Shown here in pieces: positions 33,774-43,091 of a stretch of DNA of 64,000 nucleotides. The notes under the pieces were generated by a model, which was not told where the DNA came from, did no database searches, and saw only the letters and a program-made list of their open reading frames with translations. Each line of letters starts with the position of its first letter. Positions within the stretch are counted from its first letter, which is position 1. A program made the translations under genes and the position numbers. This DNA comes from Mesorhizobium atlanticum (GTDB lineage Bacteria; Pseudomonadota; Alphaproteobacteria; Rhizobiales; Rhizobiaceae): NCBI RefSeq assembly GCF_003289965.1, contig NZ_QMBQ01000008.1, positions 186,001 to 250,000 on the forward strand, written 5' to 3'.

Positions 33774-35081
33774 CTATCGCGCAGGTGAAATCGCAGGAAG
33801 GGATGCAGGCCTCGCCAGCCGCAATTCCCGCTGATGCCGGTACTCCAGCGCGATCGCGCCCCAGACCAGGCCGAGCAGCAGGTACAGGTGGCGCCAGTGG
33901 TCGATGTCGATGAAGGTGCCGAGCCCGATATTGCCGAGATAGGCGACATAGGCGCAGAGCAGATAAGGTTGCCACGGCCGGTCGCGCAGAAGGATGCGGA
34001 AGCCGGCGCCGATCGTCCATAAGGTCAGCGTCAGGAACGAGACGAAGCCCAGCCAGCCATAATCCATCAGCGCCTTCAGCCAGATGTCATGCGTGTCCTC
34101 GCCATAGATCGTGCCGAAGACCAGCGGGCCGATGCCGAACGGATGCTCCATCGCCAGCTGGAAGCCGATCGTGTAGCGGGCGAATCGGCCGAGTCGCGCC
34201 GAATCGTAGCTCTGTTCGAGCTGCGCGCGCTGGGTGAACATGTCCGACACGCCGGGCAGTTGCAGGATGATGAGGAAGGCGATGACCAGCAGCGCCACGG
34301 CGGCGATCGTCATCACCACGACCCGCAGCCGGAACTTGCCGCTGGCGCTCTGCAGGAACAGGCACGCGGTAAGCAGCACCGCCGACACCGCGAACATGCC
34401 CCAGGCCCCTCGCGAGAAGGAAAAGAAGATGCCGGCCGTGATGATGAGCAACGGCACAGCCAGAAGCGGCATGCGCGATACGGGGCCGGTTAAGAGCACG
34501 TAGAGCAGGTAGGTGCCAGGCAGCACCAGGAATGGCCCGAACACGTTCGGGTCCTGGAAGGCGCCGGCGGCGCGGTCGTATTTGGTGAACATCTCCGCGC
34601 CGGGAAAGGCATGGAAATAGCCGGCGATGCCGAGCAGCGACGTCGCCACCGCCGACACGACATAGGCGATGAAGATCAGCCGGTAGAGGCTGGGCTGGAC
34701 CGAGGTCACCGAGGCGAAGAACACCGCGCTGAAGGCCAGGAACAGCGAGACGGCGAGATAGAGCGGCGTGTTGGCGAGATCCGCCATCTGCGTCATGGCG
34801 ATCATGCCGCCGATGTTCATTGCCACGAGGAGCACCAGAAGCGGCACGATCGCGCGGGAGATCCTGAGGCCGAACAGTGCCCAGACCGCGATCAGCCCGG
34901 CCATGTAGATCTCGTAGGGCGCGGGCTCGCTGATGACGAAGCCGGAGAGCAGGATGCCGATGCCGATCGCCGCCGACGCGATCAGCGAGATCAGCTTGGC
35001 GTTGACCGCTGAAGGCGGCAACTGGTTGACCGCGGACGCCGGCAATGCCCGCGGCTGCAACTCATGGGCGATGGCGCTCAA
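33774..35081 (-). CDS. O-antigen ligase/Wzy-like polysaccharide polymerase, 435 aa
   Basis: Membrane protein with about ten to twelve helices and the O-antigen ligase domain: SFSRGAWGMFAVSA, the large periplasmic loop with GFQLAMEHPFGIGPLVFG and EDTHDIWLKALMDYGWLGFVSFL. The H-x-x-(Y/W)L element of the Wzy/WaaL clan is visible as HDIWL. It probably polymerises or attaches the exopolysaccharide repeat. It overlaps the WcaJ-like gene by four bases and is last in the wza-GT4-wcaJ-wzy operon. Confidence 0.83.
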   Translation of the reverse strand: MSAIAHELQPRALPASAVNQLPPSAVNAKLISLIASAAIGIGILLSGFVISEPAPYEIYMAGLIAVWALFGLRISRAIVPLLVLLVAMNIGGMIAMTQMADLANTPLYLAVSLFLAFSAVFFASVTSVQPSLYRLIFIAYVVSAVATSLLGIAGYFHAFPGAEMFTKYDRAAGAFQDPNVFGPFLVLPGTYLLYVLLTGPVSRMPLLAVPLLIITAGIFFSFSRGAWGMFAVSAVLLTACLFLQSASGKFRLRVVVMTIAAVALLVIAFLIILQLPGVSDMFTQRAQLEQSYDSARLGRFARYTIGFQLAMEHPFGIGPLVFGTIYGEDTHDIWLKALMDYGWLGFVSFLTLTLWTIGAGFRILLRDRPWQPYLLCAYVAYLGNIGLGTFIDIDHWRHLYLLLGLVWGAIALEYRHQRELRLARPASLPAISPAR

Positions 35082-36613
35082 TAGGCGTTTTCCGTGTTGA
35101 GCAGGCGGATCGGCGTCAGGAACAGGATGCGCAGATCGAACAGCATCGACCAGTTCTCGATGTAATAGAGGTCGTATTCGGTGCGCATGCGGATCTTTTC
35201 GTTGGTATCCATCTCGCCGCGCCAGCCGTTGATCTGCGCCCAGCCGGTGACGCCGGGCTTGACCTTGTGGCGCGCGAAATAGCCGTCCACCACCTCGTTG
35301 TAGAGCAGGTTGTGCGACTGAGCGGCGATGGCATGCGGGCGCGGCCCGACCAGAGACAGCGAGCCGAGGAGCGAATTGAAGAACTGCGGCAGCTCGTCGA
35401 TCGACGTCTTGCGGATGAAGCGTCCGACGCGGGTGACGCGCGGATCGTTCCTGGTCACCGTCTGCTTGGCGGTCGGGTCGGACCGGTCCGTGAACATCGA
35501 GCGGAATTTGTAGACTTCGATGATCTCGTTGTTGAAACCGTGCCGCTTCTGCTTGAACAGCACCGGACCCTTGCTGTCGAGCTTGATGGCGATTGCGGTG
35601 GCGAGCATCACCGGCGAGAACAGGATGATGCCGACAAGCGAGAAGACGATGTCGAAGGCGCGCTTGGCGACCGAATCCCAGTCGTTGATCGGCTTGTCGA
35701 AGATGTCGAGCATCGGCACGGAGCCGATATAGGAGTAGGCGCGCGGCCGGAACTGCAGCGCGTTGGAATGCGCCGAGAGCCGGATGTCGACCGGCAGCAC
35801 CCAGAGTTTCTTGAGCAACTGCAGCACGCGCGATTCGGCGGTCAACGGCAGCGACACGATCAGCATGTCGATGCGCGCGATGCGGGCGAATTCGATGAGC
35901 TCGGAAACGGTGCCCAGCTTCGGATAGCCGGCGACGATCGGCGGCGAGCGCTTGTCGTTGCGGTCGTCGAAGATGCCGCAGATGCGGATGTCGTTGTAGG
36001 GTTGCTTCTCGACCGAGCGGATCAGCTGTTCAGCAGCCTTGCCGCCGCCGACGATGAGGGCGCGGCGCTCCATGCGGCCGTCGCGCGCCCAGCGCCGGAT
36101 GAGGCTGGACATCACCAGTCTCAAACCGAAGATCAGCACGAAGCCGGCCACGAACCAGGTGCCGAACAGCAGGCGCGAATAGTCTTCCGACGCCTTGATG
36201 GCAAAGGCGGTGAGTGCCATCAGCGCGAAGCTGCCGGCCCAGACGAGCAGCACCCGGCCGAAATTGGCCAGCGGGCGCATCAGCGCCGCGATCTGGTAGC
36301 AGTCGGTGACGTCGAGCAGCACCACGGCCAGGAACGACGTCGCCGCGATTGCCAGCGGATATTGCCAGGCCAGATAGGTGAAGAAACCGACATAGTAGAA
36401 ATAGACGCAGAGTCCCGACAGGAGCAGCACCGCGAACTCGACCATGCGCAGCACGCCGCTGACCATGATCGGCGACATGGTATCGCGCCGGTATTGCGAG
36501 GCGACCTGGCGCGCTACATCGTTGATGCCGCCGGGCTTTTCGCTCTCGGCGGGAGCGTCGTAGTTGCGCACCGCATCCATGGAAAAGCGGTGTGCGGGGT
36601 CGATCTCATTCAT
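35078..36613 (-). CDS. Undecaprenyl-phosphate glucose/galactose phosphotransferase (WcaJ-like), 511 aa
   Basis: Polyprenyl hexose-1-phosphate transferase that starts repeat-unit synthesis. Four or five N-terminal membrane helices (residues 50-170), a CoA-binding-like nucleotide domain (ALIVGGGKAAEQLIRSV), another helix, then the catalytic domain: KRAFDIVFSLVGI, VYKFRSM, RKTSIDELPQFFNSLLG, LVGPRPHA, and the closing YDLYYIENWSMLFDL. Length and order fit the WcaJ/ExoY long form. It is the priming enzyme of the cluster. Confidence 0.92.
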   Translation of the reverse strand: MNEIDPAHRFSMDAVRNYDAPAESEKPGGINDVARQVASQYRRDTMSPIMVSGVLRMVEFAVLLLSGLCVYFYYVGFFTYLAWQYPLAIAATSFLAVVLLDVTDCYQIAALMRPLANFGRVLLVWAGSFALMALTAFAIKASEDYSRLLFGTWFVAGFVLIFGLRLVMSSLIRRWARDGRMERRALIVGGGKAAEQLIRSVEKQPYNDIRICGIFDDRNDKRSPPIVAGYPKLGTVSELIEFARIARIDMLIVSLPLTAESRVLQLLKKLWVLPVDIRLSAHSNALQFRPRAYSYIGSVPMLDIFDKPINDWDSVAKRAFDIVFSLVGIILFSPVMLATAIAIKLDSKGPVLFKQKRHGFNNEIIEVYKFRSMFTDRSDPTAKQTVTRNDPRVTRVGRFIRKTSIDELPQFFNSLLGSLSLVGPRPHAIAAQSHNLLYNEVVDGYFARHKVKPGVTGWAQINGWRGEMDTNEKIRMRTEYDLYYIENWSMLFDLRILFLTPIRLLNTENAY

Positions 36614-36711
36614 GGGAACTGTCCGCGAGCTTCGCGCGAATGCATAGCAAAAGAGAGCTAAAAAAGGCTTGAGACAACCGGTGGTTTTGAAGCTGTTGTG
36701 CGGTTGCGGAC

Positions 36712-37842
36712 CTACTTGTTGAGCGCCGCGAGATAGGCCGTCTCGATCTCGGCCGCCATTACATCCGCCCCAAATCGGGCCTTGAGCTCGTCGGCCTGCG
36801 GCATCATCTCCCGGTACGCGTCGCGCTCGTCGAGCGTAGTCTTCATCTTGCCGGCAAGCTCGACGGGGTCCGGCCGGATCAGGACAGGGGAACTCTCGCC
36901 GAAGATTTCCGGAATGCCGCCGACCGCGGTCGCGATCATCGGCATGCCGGCCGCCAAGGCTTCGAGCACGATATAGGGCATCGCCTCCGCGCGGGATGGA
37001 ACCACGACCAGCTCGGCCAGGGCGAAAGCTTGCCTGGCCGGCATCGGCGGCAGGAAGCGAACGCGGTTCTTGAGGCCAAGCCGCTCGACCCGCACGTGGT
37101 AGCGCGGCAGGTCGTCGCCGTCGCCAACCATCACCGCGCTCAAGGGGCGTTCAAGCTCGCTGCCGGCCAAAGCCAGCGCATCGATGAAGATATCCGGGCC
37201 TTTCAGGTCGCGCATCATGCCGATGTACAGGAAATCGGCGGCATCTGCCGCCGTCGCCACCGGTTCGAATTCGGCGGCGCGCAGGCCGTTATAGACGAGC
37301 CGGTTGGGTACGGGCGGTTCGCCGACCTTGCGGCGATAGGTTTTCCGCTCGTAGTCGGAAACAAACAGCAGGCAGTCGGTGAAGCGCGCCATGAAGTGCT
37401 CCAGCCCGAAGAACAGCTTTCCGGTCGCTGTTGTTTCATCATAGTGGAGGGAGCCGCCATGCGGCGAATAAAGGCGGGCCACGCGAGACCTTGAAACCCG
37501 CAACAGTGAGCCGAACAGCCGGGCATAGGCGCCACCCTTGGCGCCGTGCCCATGCAGCACGTCCGGCCGCAATTCCTGGATGATTCTGTAGGTGCGCCAG
37601 GCCGAGGCGAGATCGCCCGGCCCGACATGGCGCTGCATCGGCGTGCGATGGATGCCTAGCGCCAGGCTATCCTTCATTGCCTCGAACAGCCGCTCTTCAT
37701 AGTCGCCGCCGGTCGTCGAGTCGCAGACGATTCCCACCGCATGACCGGCGGCGACCTGCGCCTCGGTCAGGTCGCGCACATGCCGGAAGATTCCTCCGAC
37801 AGGTGAGCGGAAGCAGTGGACGATCCTGAGGTTCACCGCCAC
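36712..37842 (-). CDS. Family 4 glycosyltransferase, 376 aa
   Basis: GT-B fold. The N-terminal domain has the VGGIFRHVRDLTEAQ glycine loop and DVLHGHGAKGGAYARL. The C-terminal domain carries FLYIGMMRDLKGPDIFIDAL and the donor-binding E-x7-E motif (SRAEAMPYIVLEALAAG). It is a retaining transferase, probably adding a sugar to the lipid-linked repeat primed by the WcaJ-like enzyme. It begins ten bases after the Wza-like gene stop, in the same operon. Confidence 0.88.
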   Translation of the reverse strand: MAVNLRIVHCFRSPVGGIFRHVRDLTEAQVAAGHAVGIVCDSTTGGDYEERLFEAMKDSLALGIHRTPMQRHVGPGDLASAWRTYRIIQELRPDVLHGHGAKGGAYARLFGSLLRVSRSRVARLYSPHGGSLHYDETTATGKLFFGLEHFMARFTDCLLFVSDYERKTYRRKVGEPPVPNRLVYNGLRAAEFEPVATAADAADFLYIGMMRDLKGPDIFIDALALAGSELERPLSAVMVGDGDDLPRYHVRVERLGLKNRVRFLPPMPARQAFALAELVVVPSRAEAMPYIVLEALAAGMPMIATAVGGIPEIFGESSPVLIRPDPVELAGKMKTTLDERDAYREMMPQADELKARFGADVMAAEIETAYLAALNK

Positions 37843-37851
37843 GACGGCTTT

Positions 37852-38415
37852 TCAGAACAGGCGTTCGCGGACGTAGACGGTGTCGCCGGGCAGCAGCGGA
37901 TCGGATGTCAGCACCCGTCCGGTCATCACCTTGCCGTTGATGTCGCGGGTGATGTCGACGCTCTCCTGATTGGCGCGCGGCGTGAAGCCGCCGGCAATGG
38001 CGACCGCCTTCTGCACGGTGAGCCCCGGCACATAGGAATATTGGCCGGCAGCGCCCACTTCGCCCATGACGAAGATCGGCCGGTAACGGTCGATCTCGAC
38101 CGAAACGTCGGGATCACGCAGATAGCCCTGGCGCAATTTGTCGGCGATCTCTTTCTCCAGCTGCTGCGCGGTGTGGCCGCGCGCCGGAACCGCGCCGACC
38201 AGCGGGAAGGAGAGATAGCCGGACTGGTCGACGCTGTAGGTGTTGGTCAACCCGTCCTGCTCGAACACCGTGACACGGACGCGGTCGCCGGCGCCGAGCC
38301 GGTAGGGCTGGTCGAGCACTTCATGGAAGGCGGCGGGGGTCGGGCGATAGCTCGAGCAGCCGGTGAGAAGCGACAGGGCAAGCAAAGCGCGAAAGAGGGA
38401 AGCAGTGCTTTTCAT
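37852..38415 (-). CDS. Wza-like polysaccharide export lipoprotein, 187 aa
   Basis: A signal with lipobox (LLTGCSS) near residues 15-21 is followed by the poly_export domain (YRLGAGDRVRVTVFEQDGLTNTYSVDQSGYLSFPLVG) and one SLBB module (PIFVMGEVGAAGQYSYVPGLTVQKAVAIAGGFT). It is shorter than E. coli Wza (379 aa), as is common for rhizobial ExoF-like exporters. It forms the outer-membrane exit channel. I start at ATG 38415 to give a proper signal peptide. It is first in the minus-strand operon. Confidence 0.9.
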   Translation of the reverse strand: MKSTASLFRALLALSLLTGCSSYRPTPAAFHEVLDQPYRLGAGDRVRVTVFEQDGLTNTYSVDQSGYLSFPLVGAVPARGHTAQQLEKEIADKLRQGYLRDPDVSVEIDRYRPIFVMGEVGAAGQYSYVPGLTVQKAVAIAGGFTPRANQESVDITRDINGKVMTGRVLTSDPLLPGDTVYVRERLF

Positions 38416-38678
38416 GACCGGCCAGGAACCTTCATCGCTCTTGCCGCAAGCCGCGGCACAACCCCAGGAAAGTGCGACCGTTATCATCCTGTTAGGGTTA
38501 ATGGGCGGTAAAGGAGTGCGATCCGGGGCCGCGTTGATCGGCAAAAAGCCCAATCGTTCTATTGCTTTCACCCAATATTCTTTGAGTGTCCTCTAATAAG
38601 CTGCAGCCCTAATCTTAACGGGTGAGTTACCATAGTTGTTTACGGTCCATCCTCGACTCAAAGTTCGGAGCAGGATGC
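38416..38678. promoter_or_regulatory. Divergent exopolysaccharide promoter region
   Basis: These 263 bases separate the Wza-like gene (-) and the Wzc-like gene (+). The stretch 38560-38640 is clearly AT-richer than the surroundings. No specific -35/-10 pair or known operator is convincing, but both EPS transcripts must start here. Confidence 0.5.
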
Positions 38679-40937
38679 ATGTCCGTTCAGTCCGCGGCCG
38701 CAGATGTCGATGTCGATCTGAAACAGCTTTTCGCCAGCCTGGCGAGGAACTGGCTGCGCATTGTTCTTGTCACGCTTGTGGTCACCGGGCTCGCCTTCGC
38801 TTTGGCCTGGCTCGCGACGCCTTATTACAAGGCGACAGCCAAGCTGGAGATCGGCTCGCGCGAATCGGAATACACCCGGCCGCCGGGCACTAACGACGAC
38901 GACAAGCCGATTCTGGACGAACAGGGCGTGGCGACTCAGGTCCAGATCATTTCCTCACCTGATATCCTCAAGCAGGTGGCTGCAAATCTCGACTTGGAAA
39001 GCAAACCCGAGTTCAACGCGGCGCGTGACATGTCCGCGCTGAATAGCATGCTCGTGCTGTTCGGCTTGAAGAGCGACCCCCACGATATTCCGCCGGAAGA
39101 GCTCGTGCTGAATGCCATGCACGACAAGCTCAACGTCTATGCCGTCGAAAAGACGCGTGCGATCGCCATCGAGTTCGCCTCGAAGGATCCCCAGCTTGCT
39201 GCGGCGATCGCGAACGGCATCGCCAACGCATATATCGCCTCGAAGAGCGACGCCAAGCTCGAATCGAACGCCGCCGCGACCAACTTTCTGGCGCCTGAGA
39301 TCACCGAACTGCAGAATCGCGTGAAGGACGCCGAGGCCAAGGTCGCAGCGTTCCGCGCCCAGTCAGACCTTCTGATGGGCGGCAACAATGCGGTGTTGCC
39401 GACTCAGCAGCTCGCCGAGCTGTCGAGCGAATTGTCGCGCGTGCGCGCCAGCCGCGCCTCCGCCGAGGCGAGCGCCGAGAGCGTGCGCCGGGCGCTGCAG
39501 AATGGCGGTTCGCTGGACAGCGTGCCCGAGGTTCTGTCCTCCGAGCTGATCCAGCGCCTGCGCGAGCGCCAGGTCGAGCTCCGGGCCAACATTGCCGATC
39601 TTTCCACGACCTTGCTCGACAACCATCCCCGCATCCGGGCGCTGAAGTCGCAGCTTGCCGACCTCGACGGTCAGATTCGCAACGAGGCCCAGAAGATCAT
39701 CAGGGGGTTGTCGGCCCAGGCTCAGACGGCCAAGGCCCGCGAGGATCAGCTGGTCACGGATGTCAACACGCTGAAAGCCGCGTCGGCGCGCGCCGGCGAG
39801 CAGCAGGTGCAGCTAGATGCCTTGCAGCGCGACGCGAACGTTCAGCGCCAACAGCTTGAATCCTATATGGCAAGTTACAATGCGGCGGCCTCGCGCAAGG
39901 ATCGCAAATACTCGCCCGTCGCGGCGAGCCTGATCGCGCAGGCCCAGGTGCCGTCCCAGCCTTATTTCCCGAAGATCGGGCCGATCACCGGGGCCGCCGC
40001 CGCAGCTTCGCTGCTGCTGATGGCGATCGGTACGCTGCTTGGCGAGTTGTTCTCCGGCCGCGCCATGCGTCCCGCCCCCGGTGCCCGTTTTGAGAACATA
40101 GAGCAGGTGGCGATGCCTGTCGCGCGCACGGAACCGGCGATCGCCGAGGCACATGACGAAGATCGTGCTTTTGCTCCTTACGAGGAAGCCGCGGCAGGTC
40201 ATTCCATCGCGGAAACGGAACTCCCCAGGCCGGCCGAGAGCGAGCCGGCAGAGGTCCATGCCGCCGCTGCCGACCGTCCTGCGTCCGTTGTCGGGCCTTC
40301 TGAACCCGCCGGATCGGCGCCCGAGCCGCGCCAATCCCGGCTCGGCGAGATCGATATCGAAAAGGCTGCGGAGAAGTTGATCGCTTCCGGCGCGGCGCGC
40401 GCGATCTTCGTGTCGCCCGAAGGCGACGAGGCGGCCGCGTCCGCCGTGCTGGTGGCGCGCGAAGTCTCCGATGCCGGCCTGCGTGTGCTTTTGCTCGATC
40501 TAACAGCATCGGGCGCGGCGTCGCGGCCGATGCTGGACTCGAGCCTGTTTCCGGGCATCACCAATCTGCTCGCTTCCGAAGCGCAGTTCAGCGACGTCAT
40601 CCATCCCGATCTCTATTCGGATGCGCATGTCATTCCGGTCGGCACCGCCGACCCGGTGCGCGCCATGCGCGCCGCCGACCGGCTGCCCATCATCATGCAG
40701 TCGCTGACCACGGCCTACGATCTCGTCGTGGTCGAATGCGGCCCGGCCGACGCGCAAGGCATCAGCCGCCTGGTCGGCGACGGCACCGAAGTCTTCCTGT
40801 CGATGCTGGAAGCCGACGACCAGGTGACCCAGGCCGCGGTGAAGCTGATCGAGAACGGCTATCCGGACGTCACGCTGGTCACGCCGGTCGGCCATGAGCC
40901 GGGAGATCCCTTGCCCGGACGCCGTTCGGCTGCATAG
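38679..40937 (+). CDS. Wzz/Wzc-type polysaccharide chain-length protein with degenerate ATPase domain, 752 aa
   Basis: Wzz domain with two membrane helices (about residues 28-50 and 438-460) bracketing a long periplasmic coiled coil (residues 190-410). A cytoplasmic linker precedes a MinD/BY-kinase-like domain from about 555. In that domain the Walker A site reads SPEGDEAAASAVLVAR, with no GK[ST]. Walker A' is LLLDLTASG and the Walker B region ends VVVECGPAD. No tyrosine cluster closes the protein. It should control chain length but seems unable to autophosphorylate. Start at ATG 38679. Confidence 0.85.
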   Translation: MSVQSAAADVDVDLKQLFASLARNWLRIVLVTLVVTGLAFALAWLATPYYKATAKLEIGSRESEYTRPPGTNDDDKPILDEQGVATQVQIISSPDILKQVAANLDLESKPEFNAARDMSALNSMLVLFGLKSDPHDIPPEELVLNAMHDKLNVYAVEKTRAIAIEFASKDPQLAAAIANGIANAYIASKSDAKLESNAAATNFLAPEITELQNRVKDAEAKVAAFRAQSDLLMGGNNAVLPTQQLAELSSELSRVRASRASAEASAESVRRALQNGGSLDSVPEVLSSELIQRLRERQVELRANIADLSTTLLDNHPRIRALKSQLADLDGQIRNEAQKIIRGLSAQAQTAKAREDQLVTDVNTLKAASARAGEQQVQLDALQRDANVQRQQLESYMASYNAAASRKDRKYSPVAASLIAQAQVPSQPYFPKIGPITGAAAAASLLLMAIGTLLGELFSGRAMRPAPGARFENIEQVAMPVARTEPAIAEAHDEDRAFAPYEEAAAGHSIAETELPRPAESEPAEVHAAAADRPASVVGPSEPAGSAPEPRQSRLGEIDIEKAAEKLIASGAARAIFVSPEGDEAAASAVLVAREVSDAGLRVLLLDLTASGAASRPMLDSSLFPGITNLLASEAQFSDVIHPDLYSDAHVIPVGTADPVRAMRAADRLPIIMQSLTTAYDLVVVECGPADAQGISRLVGDGTEVFLSMLEADDQVTQAAVKLIENGYPDVTLVTPVGHEPGDPLPGRRSAA

Positions 40938-41316
40938 GGCTGGAGGCCGGCAAGGCTGTCCGGCGCTGCCGCGACGCTTGCCAAGGATAACCTCGACGCA
41001 CCGGAGACCGAGACCACGACGGCTCAGCCGGGGGGATGGCAATCCTTAAAGCATGTCTCCCGAAAGTGGGAACCGGTTTCGGGATAAAGACATGCGTAAA
41101 ATCAAAGACCTAAAGCGCATGAAGCGAATCCGAAGGATCGCGACGCGCTCTAGGTGCAAGACCGGACCGGGGCATTTCTCGGCGGCTCCCGCACTTTACA
41201 TCGACGGCACGGCACCTAGTTTCGATGTTTCGCCCCGCGCATTTTCGTGCGTGGATGATCGAGAGCGGGACCGAGATCCCCAGGCCGGCCCCCAAAACTC
41301 CCAAAGGATGGCTGTT
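40938..41316. other. Intergenic region with a rhizobial repeat
   Basis: About 380 bases between the Wzc-like gene and the FKBP gene. It holds the repeat at 41048-41153 and otherwise nothing I can identify. A reading frame running through it into the FKBP gene is not credible as protein. Confidence 0.6.
41048..41153. repeat. Intergenic palindromic repeat
   Basis: Nested inverted repeats: GCATGTC (41051-41057) with GACATGC (41089-41095), and inside it CCCGAAA (41059-41065) with TTTCGGG (41077-41083). A second half follows, from AAAGCGC to GCGCTCTA. I recognise this as a very common intergenic repeat of Mesorhizobium-type genomes. Confidence 0.75.
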
Positions 41317-41751
41317 ATGACACAGGCCAAGAACGGCGACACCGTACGCATCAACTACATCGGGCGCTTGGTGGACGGCACCCAATTCGATTCTTCCGGC
41401 AGTGAACCGTTGCAGTTCACACTCGGTGAAGGACAGGTAATTCCGGGTCTCGAAACCCATGTCGAGGGCATGGAGGTTGGCACGAAAAGCACCGTCACCG
41501 TTCCTGCTGACGCGGCCTATGGTCCTCATCGCCCCGAGGCGGTCGTAACCATCGACCGCGCCGCCGTGCCGGCAAACATCAATGTCGATGTTGGCACCCG
41601 ATTGCAGGCCCGCACCCGCGAGGGACGTACCATGCAAGTGACGGTCATCGGCGTCGACGATGTCAGCCTCAAGCTCGACGGCAATCATCCGTTGGCCGGA
41701 AAGGACCTGGTGTTCGACGTTGAATTGGTCGAGATCGTTCAGGCGGCGTAG
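41317..41751 (+). CDS. FKBP-type peptidyl-prolyl isomerase, SlyD-like, 144 aa
   Basis: An FKBP strand (GDTVRINYIGRLVDGTQFDSS, then FTLGEGQVIPGLETHVEGMEVG) is interrupted near residue 70 by an insert-in-flap domain. It resumes with DGNHPLAGKDLVFDVELVEIV, the SlyD pattern. The His/Cys-rich metal-binding tail of E. coli SlyD is missing. It is a cytoplasmic foldase. Start at ATG 41317 after AAAGGA; an ATG nine bases upstream is possible. Confidence 0.9.
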   Translation: MTQAKNGDTVRINYIGRLVDGTQFDSSGSEPLQFTLGEGQVIPGLETHVEGMEVGTKSTVTVPADAAYGPHRPEAVVTIDRAAVPANINVDVGTRLQARTREGRTMQVTVIGVDDVSLKLDGNHPLAGKDLVFDVELVEIVQAA

Positions 41752-41770
41752 TGAGCGACTCTTGCCAGGT

Positions 41771-43000
41771 CTAGCTGTCGTCCTCGGCCGCGGCAGGTGC
41801 TGCCTGTCCGGCGGCCTTGCGGCGCACCGTCTTGGTCAGCTTCCAAACTGTCGGGTTGTTCTTGATGAAGGCCTTCGCCCGCGCGCCTTGCCGCAGCCCC
41901 GCCGCCAGCGCTCGGCCCTTCAGCGTCAGCGGCGCGAGCACCTCGAAATGCTGGACCTCGATATCGCACCAGAGCCGTTTGTAAGGCTCGTCGCCGACCG
42001 AGAAGTCATACACCTCGTAGCCGAGCTCGCAGGCTTCCTGGATGTTGTCGAAGAACAGGAAATCGCCAGGGCTGGTGAAGGCGAGATCGTCTTCTGCAAT
42101 GGCGCCGAACTCGCAGATCAGCCGCATGCCCGAGCGGCTGGACCCGGTCACCGCGCGCAGCTTTCCCGCCACGTCCAGGCCATGCAGCAGAAACGACGGC
42201 TTGTCCTCGGCGAGCGCATCGGTAAACAGCGCCCGGAAGAAGGCGCGCACGCCCGCATCGCCGAAGACATTGGCGATGCCCATCTTGGCGAAACGCGCCT
42301 CCTTCATCTCGAGGAAAGCGTCGAGCAGCCTGTCTACCTCCTCGCGGGTGCGGGCCTCGATGCGGCGAAATGTTCCGACTGCCTCGAACTTGCGCGTCTG
42401 CGAGCGGTGCTTCTTGCGCTTGCGCTTGCCGCTCGCGCGCGACAGCAGCGCGTCGAACCCGCCGTCCAGATCGACCGCGAGCGCAAGGTTCGGACTCGCG
42501 AAATTGGGCAGCGCGGCGAGCGGGTTCGCGACGCCATCGAGATCGGGCAACAGCCTTTCCAGCGAGATCAGATCGATGTCCGGGCGCATTTGGGCGATCG
42601 CCTTGAACATCGAGCGGATTGCCGGACCGTCGATGGCGGACAGGAAACGTGGATCGGCTGCCGCGAAATTGCCGTTGGCGTGCCGACCGCCGGCGAAACG
42701 GGCAAGCTTGAAGGGACTTCGCCGAATGACTTCCAGCGCCAGCGAGAGCGCCGGGCGACCGTCGCAGAAAAGCGTCGCGACAGCCATGTCGGCGCCCGTC
42801 TCGGTCGCCCAGTTGTTCACCCAGGATGCGCTTTGCGCCGGCGCGAACAACGCCGAGGCGCAGAATTGAATGTAATCGGCTAGGCCGGCGCCATTGCTTG
42901 CGGAAGCGGCCCACCGGCCCTGATCGGCTTTCAACGGCCGCGTGGAAACCTCATTGGCAGCGACCTGGTTGCCGTCAAATGACGCGGCGGCGTCAACCAT
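41771..43000 (-). CDS. CelD/BcsL-type GNAT acetyltransferase, 409 aa
   Basis: Two GNAT-like halves with the C-terminal acetyltransferase_6 domain: RFAKMGIANVF, then SFLLHGLDVAGKLRAVTGSSRSG, FTSPGDFLFFDNIQEACELGYEVYDFSVGDEPYKRLWC. This is the family annotated as involved in cellulose or exopolysaccharide biosynthesis (BcsL/CelD). It likely acylates a surface glycan. It is divergent from the polysaccharide deacetylase gene and next to the EPS genes, which supports this. Confidence 0.8.
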   Translation of the reverse strand: MVDAAASFDGNQVAANEVSTRPLKADQGRWAASASNGAGLADYIQFCASALFAPAQSASWVNNWATETGADMAVATLFCDGRPALSLALEVIRRSPFKLARFAGGRHANGNFAAADPRFLSAIDGPAIRSMFKAIAQMRPDIDLISLERLLPDLDGVANPLAALPNFASPNLALAVDLDGGFDALLSRASGKRKRKKHRSQTRKFEAVGTFRRIEARTREEVDRLLDAFLEMKEARFAKMGIANVFGDAGVRAFFRALFTDALAEDKPSFLLHGLDVAGKLRAVTGSSRSGMRLICEFGAIAEDDLAFTSPGDFLFFDNIQEACELGYEVYDFSVGDEPYKRLWCDIEVQHFEVLAPLTLKGRALAAGLRQGARAKAFIKNNPTVWKLTKTVRRKAAGQAAPAAAEDDS

Positions 43001-43091
43001 CCCTCAATCCTTAAGACGTATTGGTTCCGACTTGGGGGTTCGCATAGGCGAATGTCGTGCTTGGATAAGCCTAGGCGCAAAAGGTGAAGGA

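Noticed and set aside
35045..36661. A 538-codon plus-strand frame over the WcaJ-like gene
   Set aside because: The minus-strand product has a full set of family motifs; this one has none.
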